From Bacteroidota bacterium (GTDB lineage Bacteria; Bacteroidota; Ignavibacteria; UBA10030; UBA8401): a DNA stretch of 32,691 nucleotides. The notes below the pieces were generated by a model. That model ran no database searches. It saw only the letters and a list, made by a program, of their open reading frames with translations, and was not told where the DNA came from. Position 1 is the first letter of the stretch. Each line of letters starts with the position of its first letter. Made by a program: the position numbers and the translations under genes. Shown piece after piece: positions 16,093 through 23,865 of the stretch. Location of the stretch: positions 1 to 32,691 of the forward strand of contig WBUG01000036.1 in NCBI GenBank assembly GCA_008933835.1, given 5' to 3'.

Positions 16093-16914
16093 TCACCGCA
16101 CCTTGAAGTAACCGACCTTCGTGACCACCTCCTGCCCCTCGTCGCTCAGCACCCAGTCGATGAAGTTCTTGATCTCTCCCGCCGGCCTGCTCTTCAGGTA
16201 CATGTAGAGGAAGCGGGTGATGGGGTACGAACCGTTGCCGACCGTCTCGGCGGTGGGCAGGAACGCCGGCGACCCGTCGTCCGCCTTGATCATCATGTCG
16301 CGGATCCCCTTGCCGTACGCCGCGCCGCCGTACCCGATGCCGTTCGGGTCTTTCGCCACCGCGTTCACCACCGCGGCGGTGCCGGGCATGTTCTGGCAGC
16401 TCGGCGCATAGTCCTCCGTCTCGAGCACGACATCCTTGAAGTAGACGTACGTTCCCGAGTTGTTCTCGCGGCTGTAGAGGATGATGCGCGCGTCCTTGCC
16501 GCCGACCTCCTTCCAGTTCGTGATGCGGCCGGTGTAGATGTCCTTCACCTGCCGCAGCGTCAGTTCCTTCACCGGATTCGATTCGTGGACGTAGAGCGCG
16601 ACGCCGTCCTTCGCCACCTTCACCTCCACGCCGAGCGTGCTGAAGCGCTGCTTCAGTTTCTGCTTCTCGGCGGGCTTCATCGGCCGGGACGCGTCGCAGA
16701 TGTCCGTGGTGCCGTTGATGAGCGCCGAGATGCCGGTGCCCGAACCGCCGCCGGTCACCTGGATGGTGACGTTCGGATTCTTTTTCATATACTGCTCCGC
16801 CCAGCGCTGGGCGAGGATGACCATCGTGTCCGAGCCCTTCACGGTGATGACCTCGCCGCCGAAGAGCGATGCGGGGAACGCCGCCAGCAGCACGAGTGCG
16901 ATGAACTTTTTCAT
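16093..16914 (-). CDS. pstS: Periplasmic phosphate-binding protein PstS, first copy
   Basis: The 273-residue protein has a signal peptide ending near FPASLFGG and no lipobox cysteine, so it is a soluble periplasmic protein. Phosphate-site blocks are VKGSDTMVIL, GGGSGTGISALI, DASRPM and YSRENNSGTYVYF. The Arg in ASRP replaces the Asp of the E. coli site, which is usual for this PstS branch. The ATG at 16914 has a strong ribosome binding site (AGGAGGG). The gene follows the porin by 30 nt, so outer-membrane entry and periplasmic capture of phosphate are made from one message. Confidence 0.95.
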   Translation of the reverse strand: MKKFIALVLLAAFPASLFGGEVITVKGSDTMVILAQRWAEQYMKKNPNVTIQVTGGGSGTGISALINGTTDICDASRPMKPAEKQKLKQRFSTLGVEVKVAKDGVALYVHESNPVKELTLRQVKDIYTGRITNWKEVGGKDARIILYSRENNSGTYVYFKDVVLETEDYAPSCQNMPGTAAVVNAVAKDPNGIGYGGAAYGKGIRDMMIKADDGSPAFLPTAETVGNGSYPITRFLYMYLKSRPAGEIKNFIDWVLSDEGQEVVTKVGYFKVR

Positions 16915-16944
16915 GGTGACCCTCCTGATGTGTCGTTGAATGTC

Positions 16945-18300
16945 TTAGTACGGGAACCGGTACTGGATCCGGAACGTGAAGACGTCGTCCTTCACATCGG
17001 CCGTGTACGGGGCCAGCGCTCCCGCGGCGGACGCGTTGACCGTCTCGTTGACCGGCATCTCATGGTAGAGCGTGAACTTCACGTTCTCGTCGAGATGGAA
17101 CAGGTAGCCGAGGCCGATGGTGGCGTACGCGATGTCCCCCACCGTCGTCGCGCTTCCCGCCGCGCCGATTCCGCTCCCCTCGACGTCCGTGTTGGGGTCC
17201 AGCACATCGTACCGTACCAGCAGCTGGTGCCGCGTGCCGATGTTCTGGAGCAGGCTCACATAGTATCCGGAGAACCGCCGCTCGTAGAGCGGAGTTCCCG
17301 CCGCGGAGGGATTGTAGAACGTGTTCGCCGCCGCGGTGCCGGGCTGCCGCCCTGTGATGTACTCCCCGCGCAGCGAGATGCCGCCGATGTCCGGAATGTC
17401 ATAGATGATCTGCAGGTCGGCGCCGACATACTGCCGCGGCGAACTCCGGCCGTTGTTGGTCAGCGCGGAATCGACCGTGAAGCGGCTTCCGTTCATGGTG
17501 GAGAGGAACTTCGACGTGTTCCGCACGCTGCCGTAATAGAAGGAGACGCCGCCGTCCACCGCCGCGTTCGCCTCCTCGAAGGGGACGATCACCCCCGCAC
17601 GGCCGATGAGGTCCTTCCGGCTGTCGTTCTCGTTCCCGTTCGGCAGCACGCCGTTGAAGAGGCCGAGCTTCAGGTTATAATTGCTCCACGGCTCGAACTC
17701 CGGCTGGAACTCGATCATGGCGCCGAGCTCACGCTCGCCGGGGAAGAGGGTCTGCGCGAGGCGGGAGCGTTCCGGCGTCTCGCGCATGTTGGACGAGTAC
17801 GCCACTTCGAATCCGAACGGCCGGTCGAACACCCCCATCCGCAGGTTCCAGTCCCTCGTCCACGGGTCCTTCAGGTTGATGTAGGCGTCCTTGATGCCGA
17901 GCCCGTTCTGTGTCACGTCCACCTGCAGCACGTACTGCGAGAAGGTGATGTCGTTCTCGTACTGCACCTTCAGCCGCCCGCGCCGCACCTGGAAGCGGGA
18001 ACCGACGTTCGCCGGGAACGCGCCGCCGGAGAACCCGCCGATGGGGTACGCCCCGTTGCCGGTCCCGTTCGTCGCCTGGAACTGCGTCTGCATGTACCCC
18101 GAGAACTTCAGTTTCCGCGAGAGGTCGATGTAGCTCTTCATCTCCAGCAGGATCTCGTTGACGCTCTCGTTGTGCATCTTCAGCTGCTCCACCTCCTCTT
18201 TGACGGACGGAGAAACGGAAATGGAGTCGACCGCTTCTTCCTGCGCCGCTGCGGCGCCGGAGAGAAGGAGGAACAGGATGAACGATGAACGGATGCGCAC
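16945..18300 (-). CDS. Phosphate-selective porin (OprO/OprP-like)
   Basis: The 451-residue product has a signal peptide (RSSFILFLLLSGAAAAQ), then a short coiled-coil segment (VKEEVEQLKMHNESVNEILL), then a beta-barrel of 16-strand-type length ending in an aromatic outer-membrane signal (FRIQYRFPY). The barrel has the OprO/OprP layout: FSGYMQTQFQ at the first strand, RRGRLKVQYENDI, and MGVFDRPFGFEVAYSS. The family forms trimeric channels for phosphate or polyphosphate. The start is a GTG at 18300 with AAGGAG seven bases upstream; a TTG twelve codons earlier is less likely. It is the first gene of the pst operon, behind a four-unit Pho-box-like array. Confidence 0.88.
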   Translation of the reverse strand: MRIRSSFILFLLLSGAAAAQEEAVDSISVSPSVKEEVEQLKMHNESVNEILLEMKSYIDLSRKLKFSGYMQTQFQATNGTGNGAYPIGGFSGGAFPANVGSRFQVRRGRLKVQYENDITFSQYVLQVDVTQNGLGIKDAYINLKDPWTRDWNLRMGVFDRPFGFEVAYSSNMRETPERSRLAQTLFPGERELGAMIEFQPEFEPWSNYNLKLGLFNGVLPNGNENDSRKDLIGRAGVIVPFEEANAAVDGGVSFYYGSVRNTSKFLSTMNGSRFTVDSALTNNGRSSPRQYVGADLQIIYDIPDIGGISLRGEYITGRQPGTAAANTFYNPSAAGTPLYERRFSGYYVSLLQNIGTRHQLLVRYDVLDPNTDVEGSGIGAAGSATTVGDIAYATIGLGYLFHLDENVKFTLYHEMPVNETVNASAAGALAPYTADVKDDVFTFRIQYRFPY

Positions 18301-18349
18301 GAATATGCTCCTTGTCTGTGAAATTGAGCGGACCAATATGTTAAGTTTT

Positions 18350-18393
18350 CGTTATGTAAACGTTATGCCAGCGTTACCGAATTGTTATGCGAT
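18350..18393 (-). promoter_or_regulatory. Candidate Pho box B (four 11-bp units)
   Basis: On the minus strand CATAACA, GGTAACG, CATAACG and CATAACG follow one another at exactly 11 bp (plus-strand units start at 18383, 18372, 18361 and 18350). All four fit NRTAAYR. The array is pointed at the porin-pst-phoU operon, with the near end 49 nt before the GTG. A TAACAT at 18338-18343 could be the -10 element. This is the strongest of the four arrays and fits expression of pst genes under phosphate limitation. Confidence 0.75.
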
Positions 18394-18529
18394 GCTGTGT
18401 CTGGGGAATCCCATTATCGCTGATTATTCGCTGTTTTCGCACCTTCGGCGCCAAAGCGGGCGTATCGATGCAGCGCCGGTCGTTCGGCCGCTCCGGTTCC
18501 GCTCCGGACCGGTACGGTGTTCATCAATC
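18394..18529. other. Spacer between the divergent Pho boxes
   Basis: The 309-nt divergent region between the porin and TonB-receptor starts holds one Pho-like array at each end. The 136 nt between the arrays shows no credible gene. One isolated word (CATTATC at 18412-18418) fits the Pho core on the minus strand but is out of the 11-bp phase. Confidence 0.5.
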
Positions 18530-18558
18530 GGTAACAATCGGGTAACGCTGAAGTAATA
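18530..18558 (+). promoter_or_regulatory. Candidate Pho box C (three 11-bp units)
   Basis: GGTAACA (18530), GGTAACG (18541) and AGTAATA (18552) are spaced exactly 11 bp apart and all fit NRTAAYR. They point to the TonB-receptor gene, 51 nt from its ATG. Downstream lies an AT-rich stretch (TTAAATTTTAAG) that could hold the -10 element. Confidence 0.68.
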
Positions 18559-18609
18559 TCCAATCGCGAAGTTTGTGCATTAAATTTTAAGAATAATAAG
18601 GGACTCTCC

Positions 18610-21336
18610 ATGCTGCGAATCATCTCCGCCGCTCTTCTTCTCCTCGTCACCATCTCCCACGCTCAGAACGGCGCCGTCATCTCCGGAAAGGTGCGCGACC
18701 AGCGCACGGGCGACGACCTCATCGGCGCCAACGTGCTCGTCGTCGGTACGAAGCTCGGCGCTTCGACGGACATCGAGGGACGCTTCCAGGTCCGCCGGGT
18801 GCCGCCCGGAACGTACGACATCCGCATCTCCTTCCTCGGCTATGAGAGCAAGACCATCGCCGGCGTGACGGTGGCGGAGAACGAGACGAAGACGCTCGAT
18901 GTCAGTCTGAGCGAGGACCAGGGGATCCAGCAGCAGGAGGTCGTCATCAGCGCCTCGGCCATCAAGTCCGGCGAAGGGGCCATCCTGGCGGAGCGGAAAA
19001 AGGCGGCGAGCATCGGCGACGGCATCAGCGCGGAGCAGATGCGGAAGGCGCCGGACGCGACCTCGGGCGACGCCCTGAAGCGGGTCACCGGCGTGACGCT
19101 GGTGGACAACAAGTTCGTCTTCGTCCGCGGCGTGACCGACCGATACAACCAGACCACCCTCAACGGCGCCTCGGTCACCAGCACGAGCGTGGACAAGAAG
19201 AGCTTCTCGTTCGACATGCTCCCTTCCAATCTCATCGAGAACATGAACGTGGCCAAGACCGCCACGCCGGACCTTCCGGGAGACTTCACCGGAGGGCTCG
19301 TGCAGCTGCATACCATGGACTTCCCCGATGCGCGCTCCATCAAGCTCGTCATGTCCGGCGGCGTCAACTCCATCACCACCTTCGAGCCGTTCAACCGCTC
19401 GATGGGTGGCGGCACGGACTGGTTCGGGAGCGATGACGGCATCCGGAGCATACCGGCGGGAGTGGACAATCCGTCCTCCGCGAACCTCATCGGCACGAAG
19501 GCACCGAACACGTTCGCTCCGCGCGGCATCAGCGCCCCGATGAACCAATCCCTTAGTCTCTCCGTTGCGGATGTCATCGACTTCGATGAGAGCCACTTCG
19601 GCTACCTTGCCGCTTTCTCGTACCGCAACAGTCACCAGCGAACCAACACCGTACTCAACGACTACACCGCGCTCGTGCTGAACCGCTCCCTGTCGGGGAC
19701 CATCGACCGTTTCTCGGTCCTCTGGGGAGGCATCCTCGACCTCAACATGAAGTTCGCGGACCTGCACAAGATCTCGCTGAAGAACAACTACAACAAGTCC
19801 GCCGAGGACCGGTACAACGCGGTCGGCGGTTCGGACTATACGAACGACCAGTACGTCCGCTCGTACCAGACGGAATGGGAGGAGCGGGGAATGCTCTCGT
19901 CGCAGCTCGGCGGCGAGCATAAGCTGCCGGAACTGTTCGGCGTATCGGCGGACTGGCTCGTCTTCTTCTCCGAGGCGAACACCGACCAGCCGGACCGGAA
20001 GCAGGTGGACTACAACCTGAGCCGCGCCTATCCGGACACCGATCCGTTCGCCGTCAACACGCAGCTCACCGCCCGTTCCTGGGGCGCGCTGTACGACCGG
20101 ACGCTCGGGCAGAAGATGAACGTCGTCGTTCCCGTGCAGGGAGCGAAGGTGAAGCTCGGCATCCTGCATGAACAGAAGAACCGTCACTACGACATCCGGT
20201 ACTTCCAGCCCACGACCCTCACGCTGACGCAGTACGACCTGCTGCTCTACAACATCGATTCGGTCTTCGCGAACTCGAACTTCGGTCCGGGCAAGTTCGG
20301 ATACCAGGAGATCACCAAGCCGTCGGACCGCTATGCGGCGAAGCAGGACCTCCTGGCAACGTACCTGATGCTGGATGTGCCGTTCTCGGTGTCGGCGGAA
20401 CAGTTCCGCTTCACCGGAGGGGTGCGAATGGAGGATTCGCGGCAGGAGGTCTACACGAACAAGGCGCGCACCATCTACGAACCGTCGACCAGCGTGATCG
20501 ACACGCGGGATTTCCTCCCCTCGGTCAACCTGACCTACCTCATCACGGAAACGCAGAACCTGCGGGTCGCGTACAGCCACACGGTGAACCGCCCCGAGTT
20601 CCGCGAGATGGCGAACGTGTACTTCTATGATTTCGACAAGTTCGAGTACGTCGTCGGTGACTCGACCCTCTCCCGCGCCTACGCCCGGAACTACGACATC
20701 CGGTACGAGGTCTTCCCGGACGCCGGGGACCTGTTCGCGGTGAGCTGGTTCTACAAGCACATCTCCTCCCCCATCGAAGAGCGGCGCATCTCCGGCGTGG
20801 GCGGGACGACCGAGCGGAGCTGGCTCAACGCGTCGTACGCGACCAACTCCGGATTCGAAGTGGAAATGAGAAAGCACCTCGGTTTCGTCGCGGAGTACCT
20901 TCACAACGCGCAGCTCGTCGCGAACTTCACCCGCATCTACTCCGAAGTGCCGTTCCGCGAATCCTCGGGAGCGTCGGGAGTGGTGGAGGGGGTTCGTCAG
21001 ATGCAGGGACAGTCCCCCTACATGTTCAACGTGTCGCTCTTCTTCACCGAGCCGTCGCTCGGCACGTCCGTGAACGTGCTGTACAACGAATACGGTTCGC
21101 GCATCGACGCCATCGGACAGCTCGGCAACGGCGACTTCAACGTGATCGAGGAACGCCGCGGCACGGTGGACCTCTCCCTCACTCAGCCGCTGAGCGGTCT
21201 GGTGACCGGACTGGAAATGAAGTACACCGCCAAGAACCTGAACAATCAGCCGATCGTCTTCACCCACGGTTCGAACGAGTACCGCCGCAACGTCATCGGC
21301 ATCTCCCATTCGCTGCAGTTCAGCATGAACTTCTAG
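18610..21336 (+). CDS. TonB-dependent outer-membrane receptor
   Basis: The 908-residue protein has a signal peptide (LRIISAALLLLVTISHAQ), then a carboxypeptidase-regulatory-like domain at about residues 20-105 (ISGKVRDQRTGDDLIGANV and STDIEGRFQVRRVPPGTYDI). A plug domain follows at about 125-250 (RVTGVTLVDNKFVFVRGV, DLPGDFTGGLVQL), and then the 22-strand-type barrel ending in an aromatic residue (SLQFSMNF). It should import a large or scarce substrate in a TonB-dependent way. It has no SusD-like partner, so it is not a classical glycan system. The start is preceded by AAGGGA. The promoter region has Pho box C, which suggests a phosphorus-containing ligand. The ligand itself cannot be named. 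Confidence 0.93.
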   Translation: MLRIISAALLLLVTISHAQNGAVISGKVRDQRTGDDLIGANVLVVGTKLGASTDIEGRFQVRRVPPGTYDIRISFLGYESKTIAGVTVAENETKTLDVSLSEDQGIQQQEVVISASAIKSGEGAILAERKKAASIGDGISAEQMRKAPDATSGDALKRVTGVTLVDNKFVFVRGVTDRYNQTTLNGASVTSTSVDKKSFSFDMLPSNLIENMNVAKTATPDLPGDFTGGLVQLHTMDFPDARSIKLVMSGGVNSITTFEPFNRSMGGGTDWFGSDDGIRSIPAGVDNPSSANLIGTKAPNTFAPRGISAPMNQSLSLSVADVIDFDESHFGYLAAFSYRNSHQRTNTVLNDYTALVLNRSLSGTIDRFSVLWGGILDLNMKFADLHKISLKNNYNKSAEDRYNAVGGSDYTNDQYVRSYQTEWEERGMLSSQLGGEHKLPELFGVSADWLVFFSEANTDQPDRKQVDYNLSRAYPDTDPFAVNTQLTARSWGALYDRTLGQKMNVVVPVQGAKVKLGILHEQKNRHYDIRYFQPTTLTLTQYDLLLYNIDSVFANSNFGPGKFGYQEITKPSDRYAAKQDLLATYLMLDVPFSVSAEQFRFTGGVRMEDSRQEVYTNKARTIYEPSTSVIDTRDFLPSVNLTYLITETQNLRVAYSHTVNRPEFREMANVYFYDFDKFEYVVGDSTLSRAYARNYDIRYEVFPDAGDLFAVSWFYKHISSPIEERRISGVGGTTERSWLNASYATNSGFEVEMRKHLGFVAEYLHNAQLVANFTRIYSEVPFRESSGASGVVEGVRQMQGQSPYMFNVSLFFTEPSLGTSVNVLYNEYGSRIDAIGQLGNGDFNVIEERRGTVDLSLTQPLSGLVTGLEMKYTAKNLNNQPIVFTHGSNEYRRNVIGISHSLQFSMNF

Positions 21337-21351
21337 TCCCCTGTTCTACGG

Positions 21352-21375
21352 CCGCCGCGGGAGGTTCCGCGGCGG
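21352..21375 (+). terminator. Possible terminator or attenuating hairpin after the TonB receptor
   Basis: CCGCCGCGG and CCGCGGCGG form a perfect 9-bp stem around a 6-nt loop, 16 nt after the stop. The following stretch is pyrimidine-rich without a clean T tract, so it may act as a weak terminator or an mRNA 3'-end stabiliser. Confidence 0.45.
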
Positions 21376-21407
21376 TCCCGTTCCGCCCCCTCCTTTCTTC
21401 ACACAAG

Positions 21408-21436
21408 CGTAATACTCCCGTTACGGTACAGTAAAC
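21408..21436 (+). promoter_or_regulatory. Candidate Pho box D (three 11-bp units)
   Basis: CGTAATA (21408), CGTTACG (21419) and AGTAAAC (21430) are exactly 11 bp apart and match NRTAAYR 7/7, 6/7 and 5/7. This is the weakest array on its own, but its spacing and position (78 nt before the ATG) are like the others. It implies that the T9SS protein has its own phosphate-responsive promoter in addition to any read-through from the TonB gene. Confidence 0.5.
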
Positions 21437-21514
21437 TCCGCATGATATTTTGCGGAGGTTGTATCGGACGCCGACTCTTCCTCACCTCCATCATCATCAC
21501 CGAAAGGATCCATC

Positions 21515-23212
21515 ATGAAGCGATTGCACACCATCAGTGTGTTCCTGCTCCTCGGCCTCTTCTCCGCCGCGGTCGCGCAGCCGAAGCCGACGAAGGTCAT
21601 CGGCGCCGGTCTGGGCGCCGCCGCCAAAGCACCCTTCAACCTCACCGCGGGTAAGAGCATGACGCTCCACCGCGATACGGTCTACATCCTGACCGGCTTC
21701 TACTACGTCGACTCCCTGGCCGTCATGAACATCCAGGCGGGAACGGTCATCCTGGGCGACAGCGCCACCAACGGCACGCTCATCGTCCGCCGCGGCGGCA
21801 CCATCAACGCCGAAGGGACGAAGAGCGAGCCGATCGTCTTCACCTCGTCCAAGCCCGCCGGACAGCGCAAGCGCGGTGACTGGGGAGGCGTGGTCATCCT
21901 CGGCAACGCGCCGACGAATAAACCGGTCACGACGAAGATCGAAGGGATCGACGCCGGCGGTGAGTACGGCGGAGACAATCCGAACGACAACAGCGGCGTC
22001 TTCCGCTACGTCCGCATCGAGTATCCCGGCATCGTCATCTCGCTCAACAACGAGATCAACGGTCTCACCATGGGCGGCGTCGGCAACGGCACGAAGATCG
22101 ACCATGTACAGGTGAGCTACTCCAACGACGACGCGTTCGAGTGGTTCGGCGGCACCGTGGACGCGAAGTACCTCGTCGCGCTCGGCGCTCTGGACGATGA
22201 CTTCGACACCGACTTCGGTTTCTCCGGCAAGGTGCAGTTCGCGTTCAGCAAGAAGGACCCGGCCGCGTGGGACGCCGCCGGTCAGACGAACGGGTTCGAA
22301 TCGGACAATGACGCCACCCCGACCACGCAATCGCCGCTCACCGCTCCGGTCTTCTCCAACGTCACGCTCGTCGGTCCGCAGTCCGACACGTCGGTCGCCC
22401 TGCCGGCGGGCAACAAGTTCGAGTACGGCGCGGTCATCCGCCGCAATACCCGGCTAAGCGTCCATAATTCGATCATCATGGGCTTCCCCTTCGGGCTGTC
22501 GCTGCGCAACGATTCCACCGCGGCGTACGCCCAGCAGGGACTGCTGCAGATCCGTAACGTCAGTCTTCAGGCCCGTACGAACGTGCTGAACACCTCGTCC
22601 GTCGCCGGCGGACTGGGCTTCAACTTCGGCACCTTCTACGGTACGGCCGGTTGGAACAACCTCGGTTCCACCCCGCGTCAGCCCTCGGCCCTCTCGCTGG
22701 TCGATGCGTTCAATCTGACCGCTCCGGACCCCCGTCCGACCCCCGGCACCGAAGCGGCGACCGCGGGAACGGACTACTCCAGCGTCCAGCTGAACACTTC
22801 CTTCTTCACCCCGGTGTCGTACCGCGGCGCGTTCGATCCGTCGCTCTCCCGTTCCGCGCAGTGGGACGCCGGTTGGACCAACTATAATCCGAACAACACC
22901 AACTACATCACCGGCGTCCGCCCGGCCGGCTCCAACGGCTCGGCTCCCGTGCAGTACGCGCTGGACCAGAACTATCCGAACCCCTTCAACCCCTCCACCA
23001 CCATCCGCTACGCGCTGCCGTTGAACGGCAATGTGACGCTGAAGGTGTACAGCGTGGTGGGACAGGAAGTGGCGACGCTGGTCGACGCGTTCCAGACCGC
23101 CGGTTCGTACCAGGCGTCGTTCGACGCGAGCCGCCTCGCCTCGGGCGTGTACTTCTACACGCTCAGCGCGGCGAACTTCACGCAGGTGAAGAAAATGATG
23201 CTTCTGAAATAA
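21515..23212 (+). CDS. T9SS-exported beta-helix-like protein
   Basis: This 565-residue protein starts with a signal peptide (MKRLHTISVFLLLGLFSAAVAQ). The middle region is made of repeated short strands (for example GTVILGDSATNGTLIVRRGG, SEPIVFTSSKP, GDWGGVVILGNAPTN, VRIEYPG), which suggests a right-handed parallel beta-helix. A conserved-looking acidic block NDDAFEWFGGTVDAKYLV comes near residue 205. The C-terminal domain (from about residue 480, QNYPNPFNPSTTIRYALP to QVKKMMLLK) is the type-A T9SS sorting domain, so the protein should be secreted and anchored to the cell surface. No catalytic motif was recognised. It follows the TonB receptor and has its own candidate Pho box, so I infer a partner that binds or processes a phosphorus source. 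The ATG is supported by AAAGGA. Confidence 0.88.
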   Translation: MKRLHTISVFLLLGLFSAAVAQPKPTKVIGAGLGAAAKAPFNLTAGKSMTLHRDTVYILTGFYYVDSLAVMNIQAGTVILGDSATNGTLIVRRGGTINAEGTKSEPIVFTSSKPAGQRKRGDWGGVVILGNAPTNKPVTTKIEGIDAGGEYGGDNPNDNSGVFRYVRIEYPGIVISLNNEINGLTMGGVGNGTKIDHVQVSYSNDDAFEWFGGTVDAKYLVALGALDDDFDTDFGFSGKVQFAFSKKDPAAWDAAGQTNGFESDNDATPTTQSPLTAPVFSNVTLVGPQSDTSVALPAGNKFEYGAVIRRNTRLSVHNSIIMGFPFGLSLRNDSTAAYAQQGLLQIRNVSLQARTNVLNTSSVAGGLGFNFGTFYGTAGWNNLGSTPRQPSALSLVDAFNLTAPDPRPTPGTEAATAGTDYSSVQLNTSFFTPVSYRGAFDPSLSRSAQWDAGWTNYNPNNTNYITGVRPAGSNGSAPVQYALDQNYPNPFNPSTTIRYALPLNGNVTLKVYSVVGQEVATLVDAFQTAGSYQASFDASRLASGVYFYTLSAANFTQVKKMMLLK

Positions 23213-23228
23213 CCGCGATCCGCTCTAC

Positions 23229-23270
23229 GAACATCCCCGTTCCTGGCAACAGGACGGGGATGTTCATTTT
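23229..23270 (+). terminator. Terminator after the T9SS beta-helix-like gene
   Basis: GAACATCCCCGT (23229-23240) and ACGGGGATGTTC (23254-23265) form a perfect 12-bp stem followed by a short T-rich tail (ATTTTA). It stands 17 nt after the stop codon. Confidence 0.85.
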
Positions 23271-23291
23271 AAAGGCTTTCGTTCCGGCGAA

Positions 23292-23333
23292 GGTGAGTGT
23301 CACCTCATTCGATCGCATGAGGTTACGCTCACC
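23292..23333. repeat. Imperfect inverted repeat
   Basis: Two 17-nt arms, starting GGTGAGTGTCACCTCAT and ending ATGAGGTTACGCTCACC, pair with two mismatches around an 8-nt loop. A 12-bp palindrome (GCTTGCGCAAGC) follows directly. It is the first of several repeats in a gene-free stretch. Confidence 0.5.
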
Positions 23334-23413
23334 TGCTTGCGCAAGCGATGTGCTCGCTTGAACACGGTCTGCCCTACCCGGCGAGCGCATCGGTGTACAA
23401 ACAGAAGACGTCT

Positions 23414-23493
23414 CCCGCAGATGACGCAGAAAAAACCGCAGATGAACTCATCAATGTGGAATCTTCTCTGCGTACATCTGCGGAATCTGCGGG
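23414..23493. repeat. Inverted repeat with CCGCAGAT words
   Basis: The left side contains CCCGCAGAT and CCGCAGAT words, and the right side the complementary ATCTGCGG and ATCTGCGGG, so the 80-nt region can fold on itself. Its style is that of a dispersed intergenic repeat; copy number in the genome cannot be judged here. Confidence 0.5.
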
Positions 23494-23594
23494 AAATATT
23501 ATTATAGTATAGTAACCAAGAATGGTCGCCCCACTTTGCACTAACAGTCCACCCCTTCCTGCCCGGCAAGCACATCACGACACCCCGTCGACGA

Positions 23595-23628
23595 TATCCT
23601 GTATCCTGCATCCTGAATCCTGCATCTT
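23595..23628. repeat. Heptanucleotide tandem repeat
   Basis: TATCCTG, TATCCTG, CATCCTG and AATCCTG follow without gaps, then a partial fifth unit CATC. The period is 7 bp with variation only in the first base. Confidence 0.75.
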
Positions 23629-23865
23629 ATCATCCCTCCTCCCATCTCTCCCCTTGATTCTGTTCCAATCCTTGAGTACGATACTGCAGCGATGGTCACC
23701 AGCATCGTGTTTTCGCCCTTCGAGAAGCCGCCCAACTTCTGATCGTCGTACAGCGTTGTGTTTTTCTGCGACAGAAGCACATTCTTTCAGTCAAGAATGT
23801 CCGCACATCGGGGAAATGTTGAATCCACATCGTACTCTCGGCACATTGTGTCCCGCCCATTGATA

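Noticed and set aside
16066-18288. Very long open frame on the plus strand over pstS1 and the porin
   Set aside because: It is the antisense of well-recognised genes, is rich in Arg, His and Val, and has no recognisable domain. GC-rich codon use keeps antisense frames open.
18412-18428. Additional Pho-like words between boxes B and C
   Set aside because: Spacing of 10 bp and 29 bp to the nearest array does not keep the 11-bp phase; treated as chance.
18580-21309. 909-codon open frame on the minus strand opposite the TonB receptor
   Set aside because: Same cause: low-complexity Arg/Val/Asp text opposite a gene with signal peptide, plug and barrel.
23414-23628. Repeats considered as a CRISPR array
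   Set aside because: Units are 7 bp or irregular inverted words, without regularly spaced unique spacers and without cas genes.
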